From JAWKZG01 sp041396125 (lineage in GTDB: Bacteria; Pseudomonadota; Gammaproteobacteria; Competibacterales; Competibacteraceae): a stretch of 64,000 nt of DNA. The first letter of the stretch is position 1, and each line of letters begins with the position of its first letter. Location of the stretch: contig JAWKZG010000019.1 in assembly GCA_041396125.1 (NCBI GenBank), positions 1 through 64,000 of the forward strand, given 5' to 3'. A program made the translations under genes and the position numbers. Below the pieces are notes generated by a model. That model ran no database searches. It had not been told where the DNA came from and worked only from the letters and a program-made list of their open reading frames with translations. Positions 8,722-16,980 of the stretch are shown one piece after another.

Positions 8722-9477
8722 TTACTCCCGAATAATGGCCCGCAGCGCTGTATCGAAGTCGCTTTGTTCGCGCTGGCTCGGGTTGTCGGGCATACTGGCT
8801 TCGCACTCCGCCAGGAGCCCGGTCAGGAAATCATCCAGCACGGGATCTCGCGGTGCGCGGTCGCGTTCCAGTGCGTGGCTCTTGTCTGCCAGCAGGCGAG
8901 TGATGTGAGCATGCACTGCAGTTGCGGGATCAACCAGCTCATTCAGTAGTGCCCTGAACGGAACCGGCGGCACTTGCTGGTAGCGGCTTATCCACTGGCA
9001 GCACAGGGCTGCACGTAAAGCATAACAATAGCGTTTCAGGGTTACGTGTTCGTTGTTCAGCAGCGCTTGCTGGCTCTGTCTGGCCATCGCCAGATAATGA
9101 TGACCGCTGGACAGCGGCAGAAAAGCGCTCGGTACCAGCGCATCCAGCCACGCACGTTTGGCATCAGCGCGGTAGACCTGTGGCGAATGCAGCCATTCCA
9201 GCAGCGCTGCATTGGATTTCCAGAGCAATCGCAGTGCCTTGCGAAGCTCCCAGCCGCTGATATCCAGCACGTTATCGACCGGCAGCTCGATCACATCGCG
9301 CTGTTCAAAGACTGACAGATACCAGTCTTGCGGATGCCAGTAAATAAAGCGCACATCATAGTCGCTGTCGGGCGAGGCGATGCCCCAGGCCCGGCTGCCA
9401 GATTCCACGGCCAGCAGAATGCGAACCCCGTAATCGCTTTCTATCTGATCCAGTTGTTGTTGAATGATCGCGTCCAT
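8722..9477 (-). CDS. RlaP-type predicted nucleotidyltransferase (second of two)
   Basis: The protein has 251 aa from the ATG at 9477 (MDAIIQQQLDQIE). A GGGAGG ribosome-binding site lies just before this ATG, so an upstream in-frame ATG is less likely. The nucleotidyltransferase signature is ESGSRAWGIASPDSDYDVRFIY near residues 25-46, with aspartates in DSDYD. The downstream helical region (LLWKSNAALLEWLHSPQVY; LKRYCYALRAALCCQWI) is the usual continuation of the PF10127 family. It lies upstream of the 303-aa paralogue in the same transcription unit. Similarity between the two is limited to the catalytic region and overall layout, so they are old paralogues. The natural substrate is not known. 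Confidence 0.78.
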   Translation of the reverse strand: MDAIIQQQLDQIESDYGVRILLAVESGSRAWGIASPDSDYDVRFIYWHPQDWYLSVFEQRDVIELPVDNVLDISGWELRKALRLLWKSNAALLEWLHSPQVYRADAKRAWLDALVPSAFLPLSSGHHYLAMARQSQQALLNNEHVTLKRYCYALRAALCCQWISRYQQVPPVPFRALLNELVDPATAVHAHITRLLADKSHALERDRAPRDPVLDDFLTGLLAECEASMPDNPSQREQSDFDTALRAIIRE

Positions 9478-9851
9478 GAGCCCAAACCTCCCTGCCGTAA
9501 AGTAAACCGCGTTGCGGGAAACTGTAGCATGCCGGTACGGAAATCGCGCTGCATGGCTGAGCGCTGCAGGTCGCATCCTCGTTGTAAGATAACGTATTGA
9601 AAAATTTGTGCGCCGCAGCGTAGTAAAATTATGTTAATTAAACAATATCTAACTTGATAAGTGTGGTTTGTATAAACATAATGCTGCAATGCATCATTAG
9701 CCTGTCAGTGAAAATTTCTCAAAACTACCGTGTGTGCGAACACGAGCGGAAAATTGGCCGCTTCCGGCTGCGACGATGTGAAGCTGGGAGATATGCATAG
9801 AGTGATCTGAAAGAAGAGAGAATTCTTATAATTAATATTGAGGTGCTTATT
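9478..9851. other. 374-bp intergenic region between divergent genes
   Basis: This spacer holds the control regions of the minus-strand nucleotidyltransferase pair and the plus-strand acetyltransferase. It is AT-rich from ~9590 to 9700 and again at 9810-9840. No reliable operator, hairpin or small ORF is visible. A ribosome-binding site (TGAGGTG, 9839-9845) serves the next gene. Confidence 0.4.
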
Positions 9852-10628
9852 ATGGCGTCCCCCACTGTATTTCATACCGATTATCAGGAAACGCTGGTGT
9901 TGCCGGATGGTGAAAAAATCCGTCTGCGGCTGATCCAGGCGCGCGATAAACAAAAGCTGGCGGAAGGCTTTGAACGTTTGTCGGCAGAATCGCGCTATCG
10001 TCGTTGCTTCAGTCTGAAAAAGGCTTTAACGCTGGAAGAGCTGCGTTTTTTTACCGAACTCGACGGCCATCAGCATCTGGCCATTGGTGCTGTTCAGCTG
10101 AATGCCGATGGCAGCGAGGGTGAAGGGATTGGCGGTGCCCGTTTTATTCGTCTGGCCGCCGAGTCTGATGTGGCTGAATTCGCGCTGGCAGTGGTGGATG
10201 AATGGCAAGGCCAGGGATTGGGGCGGATTCTGCTGGAACGCTTGGTGCAGGCCGCTGCCGAGCGTGGCATCAACAGTTTTCGCTGCTATTTGATGACTGA
10301 GAACGTGCAACTGCGCGGACTGCTGGACCGGGTCGCCTGGAATGTACAATTTCACAGCGATGGCATGGTGCTGGCGGCGGAATTTCCGCTCCCGTCAGGG
10401 CAGGACACACCGGCAGAAGACAGCGTGCTGACGCAGGAAAATCTCTATCGTCTGCTGGGTATGGCGTCGGAAGGGTCGCTGGCAGCACCTCTGGCCCTGG
10501 CCGCTATCAGCTCCTCCATGTGGTGGCAGCAAATCGAAAAAAACTTGTACTGGTGGCGTTCGACGGAGCGCAGCAAACGCTGTTCGCAGGAGCAGGTCAG
10601 CAGTGGGGCACTCCCCGAATCTGTCTGA
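9852..10628 (+). CDS. GNAT family N-acetyltransferase
   Basis: The protein has 258 aa from the ATG at 9852, six bases after TGAGGTG. The acetyl-CoA binding signature is VVDEWQGQGLGRILLERLV (Q/RxxGxG/A type) near residues 115-133. The N-terminal half (LPDGEKIRLRLIQARDKQKLAEGFERLS) is like the acetyltransferase domain of protein acetyltransferases such as Pat, and the stretch of ~65 residues after the fold lacks a recognisable domain. It stands alone, followed by a strong terminator. The target is unknown; protein lysine or a small amine is possible. Confidence 0.82.
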   Translation: MASPTVFHTDYQETLVLPDGEKIRLRLIQARDKQKLAEGFERLSAESRYRRCFSLKKALTLEELRFFTELDGHQHLAIGAVQLNADGSEGEGIGGARFIRLAAESDVAEFALAVVDEWQGQGLGRILLERLVQAAAERGINSFRCYLMTENVQLRGLLDRVAWNVQFHSDGMVLAAEFPLPSGQDTPAEDSVLTQENLYRLLGMASEGSLAAPLALAAISSSMWWQQIEKNLYWWRSTERSKRCSQEQVSSGALPESV

Positions 10629-10676
10629 TCCTGTAGCTGTCAGCTCCGACTCGCGCTAGACTGGCGATCTGTTATC

Positions 10677-10722
10677 AAAAACCGCTCTGAGCAGTGTTTT
10701 ACCTTGCTTCAGGGCGGTTTTT
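10677..10722 (+). terminator. Intrinsic terminator after the GNAT gene
   Basis: The inverted repeat AAAAACCGCTCTGA (10677-10690) pairs with TTCAGGGCGGTTTTT (10708-10722), with a single mismatch and a 17-nt loop, ending in a T run. The A/T tails on both sides mean it could work in both directions. Confidence 0.8.
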
Positions 10723-10796
10723 GAATGACTGCGGCAATGTCTGCAAATGTCTGCAGTCCGGCATCATAGAACCAGCATCGTAGAGGAGGAGAGGCT

Positions 10797-12428
10797 ATGC
10801 GCTTGTTCGATCCGCACGCGCGTGATTACGCCACTGTGTATCGCAATTTCCAGTGGGATATCCCCACCCATTACAATATTGCCACTGCGGTTTGCGACCG
10901 TCATCCGGCTGACAAAACAGCGCTTTATTATGAAAATCAGAAGGGCGATACCGCGACCTATACGTTCGGTCAACTGAGCCGCTGGTCGAACCAGTTTGCC
11001 AATGCCCTGACCGCCCTGGGTGTGGCACGGGGGGATCGTGTTGCTATTGTGCTGCCGCAACGGGTGGAAACCGGTATTGCTCATCTGGCGGTATACAAGC
11101 TGGGCGGGATTGCGTTGCCCCTGTCGGTTTTGTTCGGGCCGGAAGCCTTGCATTATCGCCTCAGCGATAGCGCCGCCAAAGTCATTATTACCGACCGGGA
11201 GCATTATGAGCGGCTGGCCGGGCTGCGGGATGAATTACCGGCACTGGAACAGCTGATTTGCTGCGATGAATTGCCTGGAACACGTCAGTTCTGGTCGTTG
11301 CTGGAGCAGGCCAGCGACACGTTCAAGACCGTCGCGACACTGGCCGATGACCCGGCGCTGCTGATCTATACCTCCGGCACAACCGGCGCACCGAAAGGCG
11401 CGCTGGATGCGCATCGTAGTTTATTAGGCAATCTGCCGGGCTTCGAGCTGTCACAGAACTTTCTGCCGCAACCACACGATCTGATGTGGACGCCAGCTGA
11501 CTGGGCCTGGACCGGCGGCTTGCTGGATGCACTGCTGCCAAGCTGGCAGTACGGCGTGCCGGTGCTGGCGTATGAAGGTGGCCGGTTCGATCCGGAACGG
11601 ACCTGCGATCTGCTGGCCCGCTATCAGGTACGGAATGCGTTCATTCCGCCCACCGCCTTAAAAATGCTGATGCAGGTGCCGAAGCTGCGCCAGCGCTTCG
11701 ATATCAAGCTGCGCGCGATTATGTCAGCGGGCGGGACCGTCGGTGAAGTTGTGCTGGCCTGGGGACAGGAAACACTGGACCTGACGATTAATGAGATGTG
11801 GGGGCAGACCGAGTTCAATTATCTGGTCGGTAACTGCGCGCCGATCATGCCGGTCAAGCCAGGGGCGATGGGGCGGCCCTATCCGGGGCATGTGGTCGAC
11901 GTGATTGACGAGCAGGGCACGATCATGCCGACCGGCGAAGTCGGTGAAATCGCTGCGCGTTGCGGTGATCCGGTGATGTTTCTGGGCTATTGGAACAAAC
12001 CCGAGGCGACTGCCGACAAACTGACCGGCGACTGGTTTCGTACCGGCGATACCGGTTACCGCGACGAAGACGGTTATCTCTGGTTTGTCGGTCGCAATGA
12101 CGATGTCATCAACAGCGCCGGTTATCGTATCGGACCGGGCGAGATTGAAGACTGTCTGCTCAAGCATCCGGCGGTCAGACAGGCGGCTGTGATCGGTGTG
12201 CCGGATGCCTTACGCGGCGAAGCGGTCAAGGCCTATATTGTGCTGGCAGATGGACAGTCTGGCGATGATGCCTTGCGCGAGACGATCCAGGATGAGGTCA
12301 AAACGCGTCTGGCAGCGTATGAATATCCGCGCCACATTGAATTTATCGACGAACTGCCGCTCACCACGACCGGCAAAGTACGTCGAACCGAGTTGCGTCG
12401 GCGTCATCAGGACAGCACTGAAAGCTGA
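10797..12428 (+). CDS. AMP-dependent acyl-CoA synthetase (medium-chain ACS-like)
   Basis: The protein has 543 aa, with the ribosome-binding site GAGGAGAGG just before the ATG. Motifs of the ANL adenylate-forming superfamily appear in order: P-loop YTSGTTGAPKG (~190), MWTPADWAWTGG (~230), NEMWGQTEFNYLVGN (~330), GYWNKPEATADK, TGDTGYRDEDGYLWFVGRNDDVINSAGYRIGP, and the catalytic lysine region TTTGKVRR near the C-terminus. The enzyme activates a carboxylic acid to acyl-AMP and then acyl-CoA. The WTPADWAW signature is shared with medium-chain and acetyl-CoA-synthetase-like members used in fatty or aromatic acid catabolism. The exact chain length cannot be read. It is a single-gene unit preceded by the terminator. 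Confidence 0.9.
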   Translation: MRLFDPHARDYATVYRNFQWDIPTHYNIATAVCDRHPADKTALYYENQKGDTATYTFGQLSRWSNQFANALTALGVARGDRVAIVLPQRVETGIAHLAVYKLGGIALPLSVLFGPEALHYRLSDSAAKVIITDREHYERLAGLRDELPALEQLICCDELPGTRQFWSLLEQASDTFKTVATLADDPALLIYTSGTTGAPKGALDAHRSLLGNLPGFELSQNFLPQPHDLMWTPADWAWTGGLLDALLPSWQYGVPVLAYEGGRFDPERTCDLLARYQVRNAFIPPTALKMLMQVPKLRQRFDIKLRAIMSAGGTVGEVVLAWGQETLDLTINEMWGQTEFNYLVGNCAPIMPVKPGAMGRPYPGHVVDVIDEQGTIMPTGEVGEIAARCGDPVMFLGYWNKPEATADKLTGDWFRTGDTGYRDEDGYLWFVGRNDDVINSAGYRIGPGEIEDCLLKHPAVRQAAVIGVPDALRGEAVKAYIVLADGQSGDDALRETIQDEVKTRLAAYEYPRHIEFIDELPLTTTGKVRRTELRRRHQDSTES

Positions 12429-12592
12429 CAATACGCCAGCTTGCCGCTTGGTAATCTCTGGTTGATGTCTGGGGTTGGCACTATTTGTAATAATGCCCTG
12501 TTGGCAGGATGCTATTTTGGCAGGCCATTCAGACAGATCTGTCTTTTCAGAACAGGCTTGCCCCTTCAAACAGACTTACTATGAGAGATTCC

Positions 12593-14191
12593 ATGCGCGC
12601 TGTTTCACAAACACAGCTTCTGATCCTGGGTGCGGTGTTTCTGGTGGTTACGGGAAACCTGACGTTCTGCGGGACATTGACCGAGATTTACCCCTGGAGT
12701 GCCACCAACGCCGGCTTTTTGTTGTCAGCCGTGATTATTCTGGGCTGTGTTCTGCTGTTGTTAATGGCACTGGTCAGCCTGCTGCTGCCGGCCCGGCTTG
12801 TGCTCAGTCTGTTTATCCTGCTAGCAGCGGTAAGCGGATATTTTTCCGATCAGTTCGGGACGGTTATTGACACCGTCATGATCCAGAATACGTTGGAGAC
12901 CAACGTCGCGGAAGCGGCCGATCTGATCAACAGTCGTTTTCTGCTGCGGCTGCTGGCGCTGGGTATCGTGCCGGTTATCGTGCTCTGGTGCTTGCCGCTG
13001 CGCTCAGCCAGTCGCCTGCGGGAACTGCGCTATCGGGGACAAACCGTGCTGGCCAGTCTGGCGCTGATGCTGGTCTGCCTGTTCGCGTTCAGTGATCAAT
13101 ACGCCAGCTTTTTCCGCGAGCATAAGCCGGTACGTTACTACACCAATCCGACCTATCCGATTTACTCGATGGGCAAATATCTGGCCTCAAAACAGGCCGC
13201 GCCGATGTCAACAGAACTGGTGCAGGTTGCGCCGGAAGCGGCACGCCCTGTCGGCGACGCGGATCGTGAACTGATCATTATGGTGGTCGGCGAAACCGCC
13301 CGGCGGGATCATTTCTCCCTGAATGGCTATGCGCGTAACACCAATCCCGAGTTGGCGCAGGTCAGCAATCTGGTCAGCTATCAGCAGGTGTCTGCCTGCG
13401 GCACCTCGACCGCCATTTCCGTACCCTGCATGTTTGCGCTGAACGGGCGCAGCGACTTCGACAGCGATACCGCGCGGCAGACAGAGAATGTACTGGATAT
13501 CCTGCAGCGGGCCGGCGTCAGCATTTTGTGGCGGGACAATAACTCGGATTCAAAAGGTGTCGCAACACGGGTTCCTTACGAAGATTTCAGATCGCCGACG
13601 GTTAATCCGGTGTGCGATATCGAATGCCGCGATGTCGGCATGTTGCAGGGTTTACAGGCGTATATTGATGGCCAGGCCGGGGATATCCTGATTGTACTGC
13701 ACCAGATGGGCAATCACGGGCCGGCTTACTATAAGCGCTATCCGCCGGAATTCGAGCGCTTCACCCCGGCCTGTCATTCCGCTGAGCTGTCCACTTGCAG
13801 CGAGCAGGAAATCAACAACGCCTATGACAACGCCATTCTGTATACGGATTACTTCCTGTCCCAGGTTATCGCCTTGCTGAAGGCCAATACCCCGCAGTTC
13901 GAAACCGCCATGCTGTATGTCAGCGATCATGGCGAATCACTGGGTGAAAAAGGCCTGTATCTGCATGGCATGCCCTATCTGTTCGCGCCGAAAGAACAAA
14001 CTGAGGTGCCGGTCATTGTTTGGGTGGGCGAGTCCTCCGATGTTGATCTGTCCAGCGCGCTGCGTTCCAAAGATGAGCAGAACTCGCACGATGCGGTGTT
14101 TTATTCATTGCTGGCGGCATTCGAAATAGAAGATTCGCTGGCCAGCACACAACAATTGTTCGATGTGCTGGAACATGATCAGCAGCTCTAG
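12593..14191 (+). CDS. eptA: Lipid A phosphoethanolamine transferase (EptA/MCR family)
   Basis: The protein has 532 aa from the ATG at 12593 (GAGAGAT upstream); an ATG at 12581 is the alternative. Five N-terminal membrane helices (residues ~8-170) anchor a periplasmic sulfatase-fold domain. Catalytic features: VVGETARRDHF with metal ligand Glu at ~234, CGTST with the candidate nucleophile Thr at ~271, and YVSDHGESLGEKGLYLHG near the C-terminus. Paired cysteines (SVPCMF, CDIEC, ACHS, TCSE) fit the disulfides of this family. The enzyme moves phosphoethanolamine from phosphatidylethanolamine to lipid A phosphates, which lowers surface charge and polymyxin binding. The stop overlaps the PAP2 gene by 17 bp, the same partnership seen for mcr-1 and pap2. 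Here it appears chromosomal. Confidence 0.93.
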   Translation: MRAVSQTQLLILGAVFLVVTGNLTFCGTLTEIYPWSATNAGFLLSAVIILGCVLLLLMALVSLLLPARLVLSLFILLAAVSGYFSDQFGTVIDTVMIQNTLETNVAEAADLINSRFLLRLLALGIVPVIVLWCLPLRSASRLRELRYRGQTVLASLALMLVCLFAFSDQYASFFREHKPVRYYTNPTYPIYSMGKYLASKQAAPMSTELVQVAPEAARPVGDADRELIIMVVGETARRDHFSLNGYARNTNPELAQVSNLVSYQQVSACGTSTAISVPCMFALNGRSDFDSDTARQTENVLDILQRAGVSILWRDNNSDSKGVATRVPYEDFRSPTVNPVCDIECRDVGMLQGLQAYIDGQAGDILIVLHQMGNHGPAYYKRYPPEFERFTPACHSAELSTCSEQEINNAYDNAILYTDYFLSQVIALLKANTPQFETAMLYVSDHGESLGEKGLYLHGMPYLFAPKEQTEVPVIVWVGESSDVDLSSALRSKDEQNSHDAVFYSLLAAFEIEDSLASTQQLFDVLEHDQQL

Positions 14192-14897
14192 ACAGATTCT
14201 GTACGCTGCGCTCGGTTTGCTGGTCTGTCTGCTGGTATTTGAAGTAACGCCGCTTGATCTGTGGGTGCAGCAGCTTTTTTTTGATGCTTCGACGCAGCAA
14301 TGGCTGTGGAGCGGAACCGAGCCGATCAGCCGCTTGTTTTTGTATGACGGCATCAAAAAACTGCTGATCGTGTTTGCACTGATCCTGCTGATCAGCCTGT
14401 TTTGCTGTCGTTACTCGGTGATTTTGCATCGTTACCGCAGCGGAATTCGTATTGTTCTTTTATCACTGCTGCTGGTGCCGTTAAGTGTTTCCGCGCTGAA
14501 AGTCACCACCAACGTCGCTTGCCCGCGAGCGCTGGCCGGGTTTGGTGGTAAGCTGCCTTACGTCGGGGTGTTGGAGCCTTATCCGGCCGGTCAGCAGCCG
14601 CCACACCGGCAGCGTTGTTTTCCGGCCGGTCATGCGAGCGGCGGCTTTGCCTTGCTGTCATTGTTCTTTCTGTTCAAATCGAATCGTAATCGAAAGCGAG
14701 CCCTGGCTTTTGCGCTCGTCATCGGCTGGTTAATGGGCAGTTATAAGATGCTGATTGGCGATCATTTTCTCAGTCACACCCTGGTCAGCATGCTGCTGGC
14801 ATGGTTAATTATCAATGCTATTGTTAAAGTCGATGTATGTTGGCCGCGAAGCCTGCATGCGCATCCAGTCATTGCAAAAGAGGGAAATACAACATGA
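14175..14897 (+). CDS. PAP2 family membrane phosphatase (LpxT-like)
   Basis: The protein has 240 aa and begins MISSSRQILYAALG inside the end of eptA. It has about six membrane helices. The three PAP2 motifs are present in slightly variant form: ALKVTTNVACPRAL (K-x6-RP type, with Cys-Pro-Arg), CFPAGHASGGF (PSGH type, catalytic His), and GSYKMLIGDHFLSHTLVS (SR-x5-H-x3-D type; the usual Asp is His here). It acts on a periplasmic lipid phosphate, probably undecaprenyl diphosphate or lipid A phosphate. Coupling to eptA suggests the two remodel the outer membrane together. Confidence 0.87.
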   Translation: MISSSRQILYAALGLLVCLLVFEVTPLDLWVQQLFFDASTQQWLWSGTEPISRLFLYDGIKKLLIVFALILLISLFCCRYSVILHRYRSGIRIVLLSLLLVPLSVSALKVTTNVACPRALAGFGGKLPYVGVLEPYPAGQQPPHRQRCFPAGHASGGFALLSLFFLFKSNRNRKRALAFALVIGWLMGSYKMLIGDHFLSHTLVSMLLAWLIINAIVKVDVCWPRSLHAHPVIAKEGNTT

Positions 14898-15640
14898 TGT
14901 TCAAGGTCTACCGTTTAGGGGCGGCTGTTCTGATCGGCTGTGCGGGATTGTCCGGTCAGGCGCTGCAGGCGGAAGAAGATGCGTTTGTCGGCTTTAAACG
15001 TAATGGGGTCGACACCGAATGTACCGTACCCCGGCTCGGTGATTTTCCCAGCTACGGCGATACCATGATTGGCGAAGACGGTGGTGCCAAACTGAGCGAC
15101 GATGAGGCCGAAACTGTTTATCAGTGCATTCTGCGGGATTTGTCCGAGGCCTACGCCCGTTCCGGCATTCCGGCCGCTCAGAACTATCTGGAATGGACCC
15201 GTTTTTCCAAGCTGCCGTACCGTTCCAAGGGGCATGAAAACCGTTATCTGAACAATTACGCTAACGATATCGCTGCAGAGGATTATGGCCAATATGGTGC
15301 CAAGCTGCCGTTGCCGGTGGGCTCAATTTTGGCCAAGGACAGCTTTGTGTCCAATAAAGGCGGACGTATTGTGCTGGGCGCGCTAACCCTGATGGAAAAA
15401 ATGCCGCCAGGATTTGCCCCGGAAAATGGTGACTGGAAATTCACCATGATTCTGCCGGATGGCCGGATCATGGGTATGTCCGGGGAAGATGATGAAGTGG
15501 CTATCGAGTTCTGTGCTGAATGTCACCATAAATCAAAAAAGGATTTTCTGTTTTTCATGCCGAAAAAATATCGTGTGGGTGCGGACACCAGCGCGACGGA
15601 CAGCGGTAATGGTTACAACTACAATAGCGATCGTTATTAA
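14894..15640 (+). CDS. Cytochrome P460 family protein, exported
   Basis: The protein has 248 aa from the ATG at 14894, overlapping the end of the PAP2 gene by 4 bp. A signal peptide (residues 1-~26, ending GQALQA) exports it. The haem-binding motif CAECH lies at ~214-218 near the C-terminus. The body matches the P460 family in the pattern LEWTRFSKLPYRSKGHENRYLNNYAND, LPVGSILAKDSF, LTLMEKMPPGF and GDWKFTMILPDG. Family members oxidise hydroxylamine or, in non-ammonia oxidisers, have unsettled peroxide or NO-related roles. Its overlap with lipid A genes is unusual and may just reflect compact packing. Confidence 0.83.
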   Translation: MMFKVYRLGAAVLIGCAGLSGQALQAEEDAFVGFKRNGVDTECTVPRLGDFPSYGDTMIGEDGGAKLSDDEAETVYQCILRDLSEAYARSGIPAAQNYLEWTRFSKLPYRSKGHENRYLNNYANDIAAEDYGQYGAKLPLPVGSILAKDSFVSNKGGRIVLGALTLMEKMPPGFAPENGDWKFTMILPDGRIMGMSGEDDEVAIEFCAECHHKSKKDFLFFMPKKYRVGADTSATDSGNGYNYNSDRY

Positions 15641-15709
15641 AACTCGCACGGATCTCAGCCGATAATCCGGTCGACAATTCAATCGCAAATGGGGTGACCA
15701 TAGGGGATT

Positions 15710-16815
15710 ATGACAGCCGCAAAAAACGCGTTAGCCGGCCAGCGCCTGCCGGCGGAATGGCAGTATCAAACTGAGCTGAAAGCGCTCGGCAAGCATGACC
15801 AAGCACCCAAGCCAAAAGGCTGGCAGCTCAGTCCGCAGGCAGTACGCACTTTCATTCTTGGCAGTGGCAGCGAAAAAATCGGCCGCCAGCGCATCAGCCG
15901 TAAAATATTCGGTAACGATGTCGTGGTTGAACGTGCCATTGTCACCCTGGCCGGACAGCGTGGCCTGATGCTGGTGGGCGAACCCGGCACCGCCAAATCG
16001 CTCTTGTCGGAGCTGCTGGCGGCAGCCATCACCGGTGTCAGCACGCACACGGTGCAAGGCAGTGCGGGTACCGTCGAAGAAAGTATCCGCTACAGCTGGA
16101 ACTATGCACTATTGCTGCGTGACGGCCCGACCCCGCAGGCGCTGGTGCCCGGTCCTTTGTATCAGGCCATGCAGCACGGTCAGATTATGCGCTTCGAGGA
16201 AATCACCCGCTGCCCGATTGAAATCCAGGACAGTCTGATTCCAGTATTGTCCGACCGGATTCTGCACATCCCGGAATTGCAGGACGAGCAGAATCTGGTT
16301 CTGTCGCAGCCGGGGTTTAATGTCATCGCTACCGCCAACCTGCGGATCGCGGCGTTAATGAAATGTCGGCCGCGCTGAAACGACGCTCACCTGAGACCAT
16401 GCAGCCGCTGCACGATCACAAAGCCGAGTCCGAGCTGGTCAGTCGTGAAGTCAATCGCTTATTGACCGAGGACGCCATCCAGGCACCGCTTAGCAATAAC
16501 ATCACTGAAATGCTGGTGACTGTTTTCCAGGAATTGCGCAGCGGCAAAGCGCTGGGGGCTTCACTGGAACCTTTGAGCAGCGTTTTGTCCACCGCAGAAG
16601 CCATTAATGTTGCCTATAGTGCTGCCGCTGAAAACTGGTACCTGGGGTCGGGCGAACTGCAGCCACGCCAGCTGTTACGGCATCTGCGCGGTACCGTGAT
16701 CAAAGATGATGAAGACGACCGCAAGCGGGTCAAGAACTATCTGCGGCTGGTGCGCAGCAAGCGCGTCAAAGAGCCAGATTGGGACGATTTGCTGGAAGGC
16801 GAGCAGTGGCTTTAG
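15710..16815 (+). CDS. MoxR-type AAA+ ATPase (YehL-like), one apparent frameshift
   Basis: The protein is ~368 aa when read through one missing base near 16347. Walker A is GEPGTAKS (residues 90-97), Walker B is QIMRFEEIT (~158-166), and sensor 1 is NVIATANL at the break. After the shift the frame gives DRGVNEMSAALKRR and then the lid domain. The junction reads perfectly if one base is added, and RRSPETM, where relatives have RRF.FET, suggests two further missing bases. MoxR ATPases remodel proteins and typically act with a VWA partner using its MIDAS site; one lies five genes downstream. The start follows a GGGGAT ribosome-binding site. It is first in the block and closest to E. coli YehL in context and sequence pattern. 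Confidence 0.85.
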
Positions 16816-16980
16816 GTCTGCTTGATTATTAAAGATTCGCCGAGCGCTGACCAGACACCCGTCTGAATCGTCATAAGTTATGGGGCCGGCCTGTAACCGG
16901 TTGCGGTAGACCGTTCAAACGGGCCAGTTTTGCGCCGATAGTAATCTGCACAAACTTTGACGAACAGCAAGGATTACTCT

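Noticed and set aside
8071..8949. Plus-strand 292-codon frame across both nucleotidyltransferases
   Set aside because: It spans two real minus-strand genes antisense to them, with no recognisable domain.
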